A DNA stretch of 64,000 nucleotides. Origin: Ignavibacteriota bacterium (lineage in GTDB: Bacteria; Bacteroidota; Ignavibacteria; Ignavibacteriales; Melioribacteraceae). Positions 56,288-63,786 of the stretch are shown piece by piece; the stretch's first letter is position 1; each line of letters opens with the position of its first letter. Under the pieces are notes generated by a model. That model saw only the letters and a list, made by a program, of their open reading frames with translations, did no database searches and had not been told where the DNA came from. The position numbers and the translations under genes are program-made. The stretch lies in NCBI GenBank assembly GCA_016716225.1, contig JADJWT010000001.1:124001-188000 (forward strand). Reading direction: 5' to 3'.

Positions 56288-56318
56288 GGCAAACACAATC
56301 TGACCGCTCTACTTACAA

Positions 56319-57092
56319 CTACTTCCACCATTTTTGTTTGGTGTCAGTAAGAATTAGACATTCTGGAACTTCAATTTTACTTTTCTTGAAACCATTATTA
56401 ATTGTTTTTTTAAAGTCTGAGGTTAATTCAAGTTCATCTCCAACGTTTGGCGTTCTATAACGTTTTGACCTATATTCATAACCACCTTCGACTCTATGTT
56501 CACCACCCTTTTCATACCATTCCTTTTGAGGTCTGTCAAGCATAAAATCATCAAAATGAATTGGAATAATTTTGGTTTTTTCTTTCCAATAATAAACTTT
56601 TCCATAATTGAGTGTATGTAACCATTTTTCCCAACTTTTTGGCGTATAAGGACTGGACAATATATTTTTATTATAAATTGCTAACCATAAGACATGAATT
56701 TTTTTGGAAAAATATATTTTTGTTTTTTCCACTAATTGATTTGCTGTTAAATTTGATACTTGCAGCTCTATAGCAATTTTATAACCATTATCTTCAAGGT
56801 AAATGTTGGGTCTTACCGTTCCTAAACTGTGTTCAAGTTCACATACTGTAAAGCTTGTATTTTTCTTTAATTCTTCATATAAAGTTAATTTAGCGTTACG
56901 ATGTTCTTCGGTTTCTCCTTTTCCATATTCGCAATTCACGGGTGGCTTGTGTGCAAAATGATGAGCAACGATTTTCCCTTTTTTTAATGTTACATCCTTT
57001 TTACACTCAGGGCAAATAAATGGTTTATCATTTTTGTTTGCTGATGTAGCAACAACTTTTTGAGAATTGCTTTTTATTTCTGCCGTTAGCAT
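56319..57092 (-). CDS. CoiA-like nuclease with zinc finger
   Basis: A 257-residue protein. An N-terminal zinc-binding region has FICPECKKDV near residue 25 and AHHFAHKP near residue 43, the C-x2-C plus His set of CoiA-like proteins. EEHRNAKLTLYEEL near residue 62 opens the nuclease fold, with NIYLEDNGYKIAIELQVSNLTA near residue 95 giving the D...ExQ catalytic pattern. CoiA homologues are linked to DNA uptake and, more widely, to mobile elements and defence. The C-terminal third is rich in Trp/Lys/Arg and not assigned. AGGAG precedes the ATG at four bases. It is a single-gene unit. Confidence 0.72.
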   Translation of the reverse strand: MLTAEIKSNSQKVVATSANKNDKPFICPECKKDVTLKKGKIVAHHFAHKPPVNCEYGKGETEEHRNAKLTLYEELKKNTSFTVCELEHSLGTVRPNIYLEDNGYKIAIELQVSNLTANQLVEKTKIYFSKKIHVLWLAIYNKNILSSPYTPKSWEKWLHTLNYGKVYYWKEKTKIIPIHFDDFMLDRPQKEWYEKGGEHRVEGGYEYRSKRYRTPNVGDELELTSDFKKTINNGFKKSKIEVPECLILTDTKQKWWK

Positions 57093-57319
57093 AAAACTCC
57101 TATAAATAGTGAGAATATTTAAAATTATTATTCAATTCAAAATGAGACTATCATTAAAATAATATTTTTAATTAGAAAGAAGCAAATATTTTTCACTCAA
57201 ATTATTTAATACTATTTATTGATTTCATGATTTTGTAAAATAAAACTTATTTATATAATTTATTTTTCAGTAATAAAGAGTTTGAACTGACTAGTTATTT
57301 CCCACATGGTTTACAGACT

Positions 57320-57826
57320 ATGGATATAAAATCAATTCACGAATCAGGACATTGTATAGCCTCTATTTCCATCGGCGTTGAATTTGTTAAAGTTTCGCTT
57401 GAAAGAAAAATAAAAGAAGCAATATCTAACGTTGGGGATACTATAAATTTAACTTCACCAAATGTTAGTTTTATAAACTTCAAAAACATTTCTTCTAAAG
57501 AGAGGAAAATAATTGCATTGGCTGGAAGCATTGCTGAATCGGTGTTTATTGAAAGTAAAATAGGTAATTTACCTATAAATAGATCTCAATTTGAATTTAC
57601 AATTTCAGAAAAGGCAAAAGAATTTTTAAAAATTAAAAATAGTTCTGATTATAAGGTCTATTTAGAAAATGCAAACTCAGAAGCTGAATTAGATGAGGAT
57701 ATTAAGAATACTATGGAAATAATTAAAAATAATTGGGAAAATATTATACTATTATCAGATGAATTAGAAATAAAGAAGATTATGACATATGCTGAAGTAA
57801 TGGCTTTAGTAAGAATCAATAATTAA
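57320..57826 (+). CDS. Standalone FtsH-type (M41-like) peptidase
   Basis: A 168-residue soluble protein with HESGHCIASISIG at residues 7-19, the HExGH zinc site of M41 peptidases. A LAGSIAESVFIESKIG segment near residue 72 matches the ALxGxxAE helix that follows it in FtsH. There is no AAA+ domain or membrane helix. The start is the first ATG of its frame, but the ribosome site is poor and the open frame continues about 30 codons upstream without an ATG. It is divergent from the CoiA-like gene. It could be a small element-encoded protease or a decayed FtsH fragment. Confidence 0.6.
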   Translation: MDIKSIHESGHCIASISIGVEFVKVSLERKIKEAISNVGDTINLTSPNVSFINFKNISSKERKIIALAGSIAESVFIESKIGNLPINRSQFEFTISEKAKEFLKIKNSSDYKVYLENANSEAELDEDIKNTMEIIKNNWENIILLSDELEIKKIMTYAEVMALVRINN

Positions 57827-58362
57827 ATAAACTAATTAGCAAATCATCCCCCCCAATGCTACAGATCCATAATAAGTAGCTTAATTTTTGAAAAGTTTTT
57901 AAAATAAAAAAATTCAGACTCCGGTTTTTCTACCAGATTGTACCATCATTTTATTGGTTCACTTTAAACTTATTTTCTGCAATGGAATGAATTTATTCGT
58001 GTATATCCAGATATGACCCGGAGTGTGGTAGGTATCTTTTTTGGCTTGATCCCGAAGTTAAACTTTTTTTTTGGGGGCAATTTATGGGTTGATCTGGAGC
58101 CATCCTTTGGAAACCAAGAGCTGTAGTCCAACCTTTATTTTGATCTTATACCCGATATTTTTGGGCAAGTTTTGGGTTGATTAGGAGTTGCATATGTAAC
58201 GCCCCCTTTTTAAAATCTGCGAATGGCAGATTTGATGATCTTATTTAGCTATGCGGACAGAGCCAGAATTGTTTGGGTAATTCTTGATTCAGCAGATTAT
58301 CAGAATGATTCGGGATAACATCAGAGTAAATCAGATTGTTAACTCGATACCAAGTCGAGACG

Positions 58363-58420
58363 AACACCAAGTTAACATCAGACTAACACCAAGTTAACAT
58401 CAGACTAACACCAGACTAAC
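58363..58420. repeat. 22-bp tandem direct repeat
   Basis: AACACCAAGTTAACATCAGACT occurs at 58363-58384 and again at 58385-58406 without change. A shortened copy (AACACC then AGACTAAC) runs to 58420. The unit includes the palindrome GTTAAC. It lies between the CTCGA/TCGAG dyad and the terminator, beside the Rep gene. Confidence 0.8.
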
Positions 58421-58422
58421 CC

Positions 58423-58455
58423 AAAAAAGCCCCGCAACGTAGTGGAGGGGCTTTT
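58423..58455. terminator. Bidirectional terminator downstream of the rep gene
   Basis: GCCCC (58429-58433) pairs with GGGGC (58447-58451), flanked by six A on the left and five T on the right, so it can act in both directions. It probably ends the leftward rep transcript that stops coding at 58597. Confidence 0.8.
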
Positions 58456-58527
58456 TATTCCTTTTAAACTATTTTAAATAGTTTTAAGTGAAGTTAACTC
58501 TTTATATTACAACAACTTACAGCCACA

Positions 58528-58604
58528 TTTTGGATCGCTAGGCGTACTTTTTGGATCGCTAGGATTACTTTTACCCCCTTTTTTGGATCGCTAGGATTAC
58601 TTTT
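58528..58604. repeat. Three iterons next to the rep gene
   Basis: TTTTGGATCGCTAGG occurs at 58528-58542, 58549-58563 and 58581-58595. Each is followed by a related tail (CGTACTTT, ATTACTTTT, ATTACTTTT). Spacings are 21 and 32 bases, roughly two and three helix turns. The third overlaps the rep stop codon. Repeats of this type beside a rep gene are typical binding sites for an initiator protein. Confidence 0.75.
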
Positions 58605-59676
58605 CTTGCTGAAGTAAATAAATGTGTACCGTTTTTTTCTCTACAACTTTTGGCTTCATTTTCCTTAATTCACTTATCGTGGGCTTTATTTGTTGTACAT
58701 ACGCTATTTCTTCGAGTGCATCCAATAATTTCTTTACTTTTCTATCTGGTCTGGTTTCCTCAATCTTTGATTCTTCAATTAGTTTATCAAAACTTACCGC
58801 TATTACTTTTGACTCTTTAGTATTTAATTTTTTGTTTCCCAATTGTGTAATAAGAAAATGACCTAAGTAATATGAAGCCGGACTAGCATTTTTTGAATCA
58901 GCAATATAACTCAATGGATAATTTAGATACCCTCTGGCAAATAATGTTTGGCGCTCTTCTTTACTTAAAGATGTTCCGTCATTAGCCATATGAATGGCGC
59001 AGCCTACAAACAAAGGATTTACCCAAACCTTAAATTCGGCTGAGCTTTCAGATAGGTTGTAAATGAAATTACCAGTTGTTTTACTTTCTTGTTTGAGTTT
59101 CTTCTTTGTTTTATAATTGTAAACTAGGTAGTCTAACCATCGCAGTGATTGCATGGCATCTCTTATATCTTCATATATGTACTTATTAGCTGATTCGTAT
59201 CCAAGAGCTTTTACTATTTCAGATTTTGAAAGAATAAGTCCTTCGTGTTTTTGTTGTTTGTAAACTTCACCTAAAATAATTATGGCTAACTTGTGTGCTA
59301 ATTTATAAGTACTGATTTTCTTTAGTGCTTCATTTATTTTTTCTGTACCATATTTCTCAAGCATCAATTCATCTTTTAGTTCTTCTTCTGTTTTAGTTAG
59401 ATTTTCTAGATACATCTTTGCTGAGAATGCTATTACATAATCTCCGTAATCTCTAATCACATAGGCATTTGATCTATACTTTCCTACTTTACTTAATACA
59501 TTTCTTTCTTGCTCAAGGGTAAGATTATCTACTTTAAGTCTGTTCTTTTCTGCTTGAAGTATTTCATCTCTCTTGGGTAGATTTTCATAATTTGAAAATA
59601 CTCCCCGATGCGTTAACATCGGGAGATATTCTTGTACTGTGGTACGGTCCAACTTGACGATATTTGTATTCTTCAT
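58597..59676 (-). CDS. Replication initiator (Rep)-like protein
   Basis: A 359-residue soluble protein, mostly helical with winged-helix-like segments (LILSKSEIVKALGYESANKYIYEDIRDAMQSLRWLDYLVY and FIYNLSESSAEFKVWVNP). The layout of two such domains with a basic C-terminus resembles plasmid initiator proteins. Three iterons lie at its 3' end. It overlaps the primase-helicase gene by one base (TAATG), so the two form a replication operon. Calling it an initiator depends on this context more than on a diagnostic motif. Confidence 0.55.
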   Translation of the reverse strand: MKNTNIVKLDRTTVQEYLPMLTHRGVFSNYENLPKRDEILQAEKNRLKVDNLTLEQERNVLSKVGKYRSNAYVIRDYGDYVIAFSAKMYLENLTKTEEELKDELMLEKYGTEKINEALKKISTYKLAHKLAIIILGEVYKQQKHEGLILSKSEIVKALGYESANKYIYEDIRDAMQSLRWLDYLVYNYKTKKKLKQESKTTGNFIYNLSESSAEFKVWVNPLFVGCAIHMANDGTSLSKEERQTLFARGYLNYPLSYIADSKNASPASYYLGHFLITQLGNKKLNTKESKVIAVSFDKLIEESKIEETRPDRKVKKLLDALEEIAYVQQIKPTISELRKMKPKVVEKKTVHIYLLQQEK

Positions 59677-61577
59677 TATTCAAGTTCTCCACCGCCTAAA
59701 TTGGTAATGTCACTTAGCTTTAATCCTTTTTTGTTCTCATCTTCTGTATAGGTACGTTTATAGCTAAACTTCGACCAACCTTGCTCAATTTTACCTTTAC
59801 CTCTGATGAAAGTTAGTTCTTGGATTCCCTTGAATTCTGAGATCTTGTTCTTAGCATATTCCAGCTTAAGTTTTACTTCGGGTTCATTCTTCATTTTGTA
59901 ATCATCTGGATAGAGTAACCAAACTACATTTGCATTGTAGGCAAACTTTCCGGTTTCCATAAGATCATCAATAACCGGTTTCTTGTTTTCTCCTTCACTT
60001 TTTTGTTTCTTTCTAAACTCTCCGGTTGTAAAAATCGGCAAGTTATAAACATCAACTAATTTCTTTACTTTCTGAGCACGTTCAATATTTTCTTGTCTTA
60101 TACCTTCCTTAGATCCGTCACTTACTTCTAAATTATAAAGTCCGTCAATTATTACAACAATATTCTTTGAGTAATAATTCTTAATTACATCTTCTACTTG
60201 ATCAATGTGCATAATATCTGATCTATCATAAATAAGTAATCTTTCATCTTCAACATATTCAAGGAACTTTTCTCTAGCATAAGTTAAGGCAGTCCTATCA
60301 ACTGGATCTTTGAGATTTTTCAGACCATATTTTACATCTTTGAATTTCAATTCAGAAAGAATGCTGAGATATCTGTAAGCTGCATATTTTTTTGAATCAT
60401 CCAGAGCAAAGAAAAGTACAGATAAATCATCATTGCTATTTAGCATATCAATAGCAAGGTTTGTGTAATATGCTGTTTTACCAATATTTGTATCCGCTGC
60501 CAAATGATAAAACCCCGGCTGAACTCCGTCAAGGTTTTGAGCAATTTCTGAAAACTTATTCAACTTATAACCAATCAGTTCACCTATTACTCTGTTATCA
60601 TCATGATTAAATTGATCTTTCATTTCATTAACAAAAGAAGCGACATTGATAATAGGGGTTATAATAGGTTGTTTAGGAGCTGAATAAGTAAATCCGTAAT
60701 TTTTAGCTATTTCAAAAAGCGTGGCAATCTTAATTTTGCCGGTTGCTTTTTGAAGAAAGTTATCAAACTTTTTATCTACCTTTTTCGCTGTATCCTTGTA
60801 TCTTGGATTTCTGCTGAGTTCTTGAAAGTAACTTCTTCCTTTCTCACCTAATGAAGCAAGAGCCATTCCGGCGCTTCTCCAATCATCATAGTTATTTATT
60901 TTATTACTTAGAAATTTTACTGCTTCCGGAATAAACATTTCCTCGTCAGTTTTTACTTTTGTTAAATCAATTTTTGCAGTTGTAACTTCTTCAGCAATGG
61001 TTTCTACAAATTCTTTAACGATTAAGGTTTCGGCATTCTCGTTCAAATATAAATTCGGATCATAACTGAAATAACATGCTCTTGCAACATCTTTTGTTTT
61101 TTCATCTATTTTATTTACATATTTGCTCCAAATTTTTTTTACATAATATTCATAATTTTTACTGTATTTCTCATAATCTTCAATTATTGGTTCACAGAAT
61201 TTGTAGACAACTTTGTAACCGTTGCCACTTGGAGAAATAAAATACATAAAAACTTTGCTATCATTTTCTAATGTATTTTTTACTTCAATCATTTGTTCAG
61301 CAGATAAGCCATCGAGATCTACAACCATGAATTGTATTGAATCAAGTTGTTCTCCTCTTCTTATATTATCTTTGAATAAACCCAGATTGAAGTAAGGAAG
61401 ATTTGCTCTTTTGAATTCTTGTCTGTCGGGTTTATCTGCAATCGCTCTTACATTACTTACTATTTTTGAAATTTTTTGGTCGGTTGTTAGTGATTCTACT
61501 AAATCACTAAAGTTTGCTCTTTTTACTTGATTGTTGTAAACGGAATCACCGTAAGAAATAATGAAATTATTTTTCAT
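59676..61577 (-). CDS. Primase-helicase fusion (VirE-N/BT4734-like plus DnaB-like RecA domain)
   Basis: A 633-residue protein. Residues about 1-200 resemble the VirE N-terminal/BT4734-like domain, an archaeo-eukaryotic-primase-like fold (IQFMVVDLDGLSAEQM near residue 82; MYFISPSGNGYKVVYKF near residue 110). A helical PriCT-like linker (about 210-300) leads to a RecA-type motor with AADTNIGKTAYYTNLAIDML near residue 365 (Walker A) and IVVIIDGLYNLEV near residue 480 (Walker B). A strong AGGAGG lies before the ATG. I infer a self-contained replicative primase and helicase for the element. Confidence 0.7.
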   Translation of the reverse strand: MKNNFIISYGDSVYNNQVKRANFSDLVESLTTDQKISKIVSNVRAIADKPDRQEFKRANLPYFNLGLFKDNIRRGEQLDSIQFMVVDLDGLSAEQMIEVKNTLENDSKVFMYFISPSGNGYKVVYKFCEPIIEDYEKYSKNYEYYVKKIWSKYVNKIDEKTKDVARACYFSYDPNLYLNENAETLIVKEFVETIAEEVTTAKIDLTKVKTDEEMFIPEAVKFLSNKINNYDDWRSAGMALASLGEKGRSYFQELSRNPRYKDTAKKVDKKFDNFLQKATGKIKIATLFEIAKNYGFTYSAPKQPIITPIINVASFVNEMKDQFNHDDNRVIGELIGYKLNKFSEIAQNLDGVQPGFYHLAADTNIGKTAYYTNLAIDMLNSNDDLSVLFFALDDSKKYAAYRYLSILSELKFKDVKYGLKNLKDPVDRTALTYAREKFLEYVEDERLLIYDRSDIMHIDQVEDVIKNYYSKNIVVIIDGLYNLEVSDGSKEGIRQENIERAQKVKKLVDVYNLPIFTTGEFRKKQKSEGENKKPVIDDLMETGKFAYNANVVWLLYPDDYKMKNEPEVKLKLEYAKNKISEFKGIQELTFIRGKGKIEQGWSKFSYKRTYTEDENKKGLKLSDITNLGGGELE

Positions 61578-61630
61578 TATCTACCTCCTAAAAAGAGGTT
61601 TATTACGTTGCTAATTAAATAGCTTTATAT

Positions 61631-61661
61631 GTTGAGCAAAACCAATGAAGTTCTGCTCAAC
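61631..61661. promoter_or_regulatory. Inverted repeat upstream of the replication operon
   Basis: A perfect 8-bp dyad GTTGAGCA (61631-61638) and TGCTCAAC (61654-61661) with a 15-base spacer lies 54-84 bases ahead of the primase-helicase ATG. It is suited to an operator for a dimeric regulator. Its right side is T/C-rich, so a plus-strand terminator is less likely but possible. Confidence 0.5.
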
Positions 61662-61806
61662 TTTCCGTTTCCATTTTCCTTTTTCCGATGCTCTAAACTA
61701 GGGGAACTATATGATTTGCCATGCCAGTAACAAGTTGTTACAAGTATAATATATACCATTTCATCATTAATTTCCAATTTCTGTCAAATATTTTTCAAAA
61801 TATTTT

Positions 61807-62811
61807 TTAGTCTAACAATTTTACTGAATCTCTTAAATCATCTGTTTGCAGATGTGCATATATGCTTGTTGTCGTTACAGAAGCATGACCTAAAAGTTTA
61901 CTTACATGATAAATTGAAACTCCTTTCTGCACTAAGCGTGATGCAAATGTATGACGTAGTGAATGAAAATTAAGTGACTGATTTATATTTATTCTTCTTA
62001 TATGTTTCTTAAATTTTTTTGTTATGTGATCTTGTTTGTAAAGTTCTCCATTATTATTAAACACCAACTCGCAATTTTTTTCTTTATAAAGTGCTTCAAG
62101 AATTTTTCTTGTTCTTTCGTTAAAAGGAATTACTCTGGATTTTTTACTTTTTGTAATTGAGGAATGATTGTTTAATAAAATATTTGAATTACCAAAATCA
62201 ATTTGTTCCCAATTTAACTTAACAATTTCCATTTGTCTCATACCAGTATTATAAGCTAGTTCAACAATATATTTAAACCATACTTCTTTTATTGAATTTA
62301 TGAATAAATCATATTCCTCTGGTTTAAAGAATTTAGGAAGTTTTTCTGGAATCTTATAGTTCTTTAAATTGCTGAAATAATTAGTTAAGATATAATTTTG
62401 ATTTAGAGCATAATTAAATGCGCTTCTTAAGTAAGCGAGATGTTTTTGAACAGTATAAACAGAAATTTTCCTTTTATAATTTAGGTATGCTTCTATCTGA
62501 GATTGGTTAATTTCATTTAAATAAACATTCCCAATAAATTTTACGAAATCTTTGAAAATCCATTTTAATGAATCAGTAGTTTTATTAGAATGTGTTGATT
62601 CCGAATATCTGAAATACTGATAAATAAAATCAAGAAGTTTAATTTCATAAAATTTTTGCTTTTTTCTTTTTTCAACTTCACTAATATATTTTGACAGAAA
62701 AATATTTGCATCTGATTTTAATTTTGATCTTGTACTTATTCTACTGTATTTGCCGTTTTCTTGTTTATAGATAATATAATAACAACAGTTTTTGGGCTTG
62801 TATAGATACAT
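61807..62811 (-). CDS. Tyrosine recombinase (integrase)
   Basis: A 334-residue tyrosine integrase. A SAM-like core-binding domain (about residues 60-150) precedes the catalytic domain. The catalytic Arg is in YNTGMRQMEIVKLNW near residue 190. The second cluster is LNFHSLRHTFASRLVQKG near residue 285 (HxLRH). The nucleophile Tyr is in LLGHASVTTTSIYAHL near residue 312. It faces the tRNA-Thr att site, 162 bases away, as in many tRNA-targeting islands. It should catalyse integration and, with a directionality factor not identified here, excision. Confidence 0.95.
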   Translation of the reverse strand: MYLYKPKNCCYYIIYKQENGKYSRISTRSKLKSDANIFLSKYISEVEKRKKQKFYEIKLLDFIYQYFRYSESTHSNKTTDSLKWIFKDFVKFIGNVYLNEINQSQIEAYLNYKRKISVYTVQKHLAYLRSAFNYALNQNYILTNYFSNLKNYKIPEKLPKFFKPEEYDLFINSIKEVWFKYIVELAYNTGMRQMEIVKLNWEQIDFGNSNILLNNHSSITKSKKSRVIPFNERTRKILEALYKEKNCELVFNNNGELYKQDHITKKFKKHIRRININQSLNFHSLRHTFASRLVQKGVSIYHVSKLLGHASVTTTSIYAHLQTDDLRDSVKLLD

Positions 62812-62973
62812 AATATCTCCTTCAAGCTCTCCAGATTGTTAAATAAGACTTAGATGTCCTAAAGTAATCATATTTTTGACTACATTTTAATTATAAAGAT
62901 ATCCAAGAAACTAAACGTAGTTAAGGGATTGTAGTAGAGTGGGATTATAAATAGTTGATTTTGGACGAAATTT

Positions 62974-63029
62974 TCAACAGTTACCGAGCCAACTGGGGGA
63001 ATCGAACCCCCGACCTACTCATTACGAAT
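62974..63029. repeat. attR: 56-bp direct repeat inside the tRNA-Thr gene
   Basis: The right copy of the 56-bp repeat. Positions 62987-63029 are the 3' 43 bases of tRNA-Thr, including the anticodon loop, so the element carries in the 3' end and restores an intact tRNA. Thirteen further bases (62974-62986) are shared beyond the tRNA 3' end. Confidence 0.95.
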
Positions 63030-63059
63030 GAGTTGCTCTACCAGCTGAGCTAAGTTGGC
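62987..63059 (-). tRNA. tRNA-Thr (anticodon CGT)
   Basis: A 73-base cloverleaf read on the minus strand: acceptor GCCAACT/AGTTGGC, D arm GCTC...GAGC, anticodon stem ACTCA/TGAGT with loop TTCGTAA (anticodon at 63026-63024), T arm GGGGG TTCGATT CCCCC. The discriminator is U and CCA is not encoded. It is the integration target of the adjacent element and remains intact. Confidence 0.97.
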
Positions 63060-63067
63060 AAAGTTAA

Positions 63068-63163
63068 CTATTTACCTTTTTTCTTATGTCTATTCTTTCT
63101 TAATCTTTTCTTTCTCTTGTGAGTAGCCATTTTATGTCGTTTTCTTTTCTTACCGCAAGGCAT
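63068..63163 (-). CDS. AURKAIP1/COX24-like very small basic protein
   Basis: A 31-residue protein, over half Lys/Arg: MPCGKKRKRHKMATHKRKKR, then a second basic block ending RHKKKGK. An AGGAG lies about seven bases before the ATG. The pattern PxGKKRKRHKMxTHKRKKRxRKNRHKKK is that of the bacterial AURKAIP1/COX24-domain proteins, related to mitochondrial mS38 and thought to be small ribosomal proteins in Bacteroidota. It is missed by length-filtered ORF searches. The position is nine bases upstream of the tRNA-Thr 5' end, possibly co-transcribed with it. Confidence 0.88.
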   Translation of the reverse strand: MPCGKKRKRHKMATHKRKKRLRKNRHKKKGK

Positions 63164-63173
63164 GTACACGCTC

Positions 63174-63764
63174 CTAGTTATTTGTTTTTAATAATTCTTC
63201 TGCTTTTCTTCCAATGTTGGAGTTGGGATCCAAATCACGAGCCTTTCCCCACCATTCTTTTGCTTTTTCTATATTTCCATTTGATAAATTTACAATTCCT
63301 AAATTAAAATGTGCAATTTGATGTTTGGGATTTAAATTTATTGCACTTTCTAAAACAGAAATTGATTTATTATAATTTTTTAATTCAAAGTAACAAACTC
63401 CCATATCAACAATTACATCAGCATTTTCAGGGTGAAGTTTTAAATATTGCTCATATTTATCAACAGCTTTTTCGTAAAATCCATTATCGTTCAACATGTG
63501 TGCTAAACTTAATAATGCTTCATGATTTTCCGGATTATTTTTTATTATTTCTTCTTGTTTATTTATTTCATTTAAAACATTAAGATTTGCAGATTGTGAT
63601 TGATTCTGCTGTGTTTCATTTGATGTGTGATTATGCTGTAATATTGGTTCTGCTGTATCGAATAAACCGGACATAATTAATAAAAATATTCCAAACGCTA
63701 ATAAACCTAATATTGTAAATGCGAGATGAAAATTCGAGAATTCTTTTTTTATTTCTTTATTCAT
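63174..63764 (-). CDS. TPR-repeat membrane protein
   Basis: A 196-residue protein. One membrane helix lies near residues 15-35 (AFTILGLLAFGIFLLIMSG). A low-complexity Gln/Asn/Ser linker follows. Three to four tetratricopeptide repeats cover residues about 80-190 (HEALLSLAHMLNDNGFYEKAVDKYEQYLKLHPENAD, then two more ending in DPN). TPRs mediate protein-protein contacts, probably on the outer face of the membrane here. The partner is unknown. It starts 11 bases before the COX24-like gene in the same direction. Confidence 0.85.
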   Translation of the reverse strand: MNKEIKKEFSNFHLAFTILGLLAFGIFLLIMSGLFDTAEPILQHNHTSNETQQNQSQSANLNVLNEINKQEEIIKNNPENHEALLSLAHMLNDNGFYEKAVDKYEQYLKLHPENADVIVDMGVCYFELKNYNKSISVLESAINLNPKHQIAHFNLGIVNLSNGNIEKAKEWWGKARDLDPNSNIGRKAEELLKTNN

Positions 63765-63786
63765 AAATTTTTTGATGGCAACTCAA

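Larger units (their letters stand above)
57827..58596. other. Origin-like non-coding region
   Basis: About 770 bases with no convincing gene. It contains a perfect hairpin AAATCTGC/GCAGATTT (58213-58233), CTCGA/TCGAG (58343-58359), a 22-base tandem repeat (58363-58406 plus part), a bidirectional terminator (58423-58455) and the first two iterons. An imperfect repeat around GGGTTGATCTGGAG near 58086 and GGGTTGATTAGGAG near 58170 is also present. I infer a replication or transfer origin. Confidence 0.5.
41847..63029. mobile_element. tRNA-Thr-integrated genomic element (~21.1 kb) with defence and replication genes
   Basis: The element is bounded by a perfect 56-bp direct repeat. The intact tRNA-Thr and a tyrosine integrase are at the right end and a tRNA fragment at the left, the classic result of tRNA-site integration. 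The unit length between repeat starts is 21,127 bp. Contents from left: type I restriction-modification with nested Gabija-type pair, DUF4145-like and coiled-coil genes, divergent Gam/OB/DUF932 operon, HEPN gene, CoiA-like nuclease, M41 peptidase, origin-like repeats with iterons, Rep and primase-helicase genes, integrase. No relaxase, conjugation or virion gene is recognised, so it resembles an integrative plasmid or phage satellite. Confidence 0.92.

Noticed and set aside
57993..58103. 36-codon minus-strand ORF in the origin-like region
   Set aside because: It has no Shine-Dalgarno and no recognisable similarity, and lies among repeats; not supportable as a gene.
58363..58420. CRISPR array
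   Set aside because: The 22-bp units are contiguous with no spacers and only two full copies; a tandem repeat, not an array. No cas genes are present.
61786..61805. AAATATTTT/AAAATATTT palindrome after the integrase as a terminator
   Set aside because: The stem is entirely A/T and this background is very AT-rich; such dyads are expected by chance.
41847..63029. Prophage or conjugative ICE
   Set aside because: I found no terminase, capsid, tail, relaxase, coupling protein or type IV secretion genes; only replication, integration and cargo functions.
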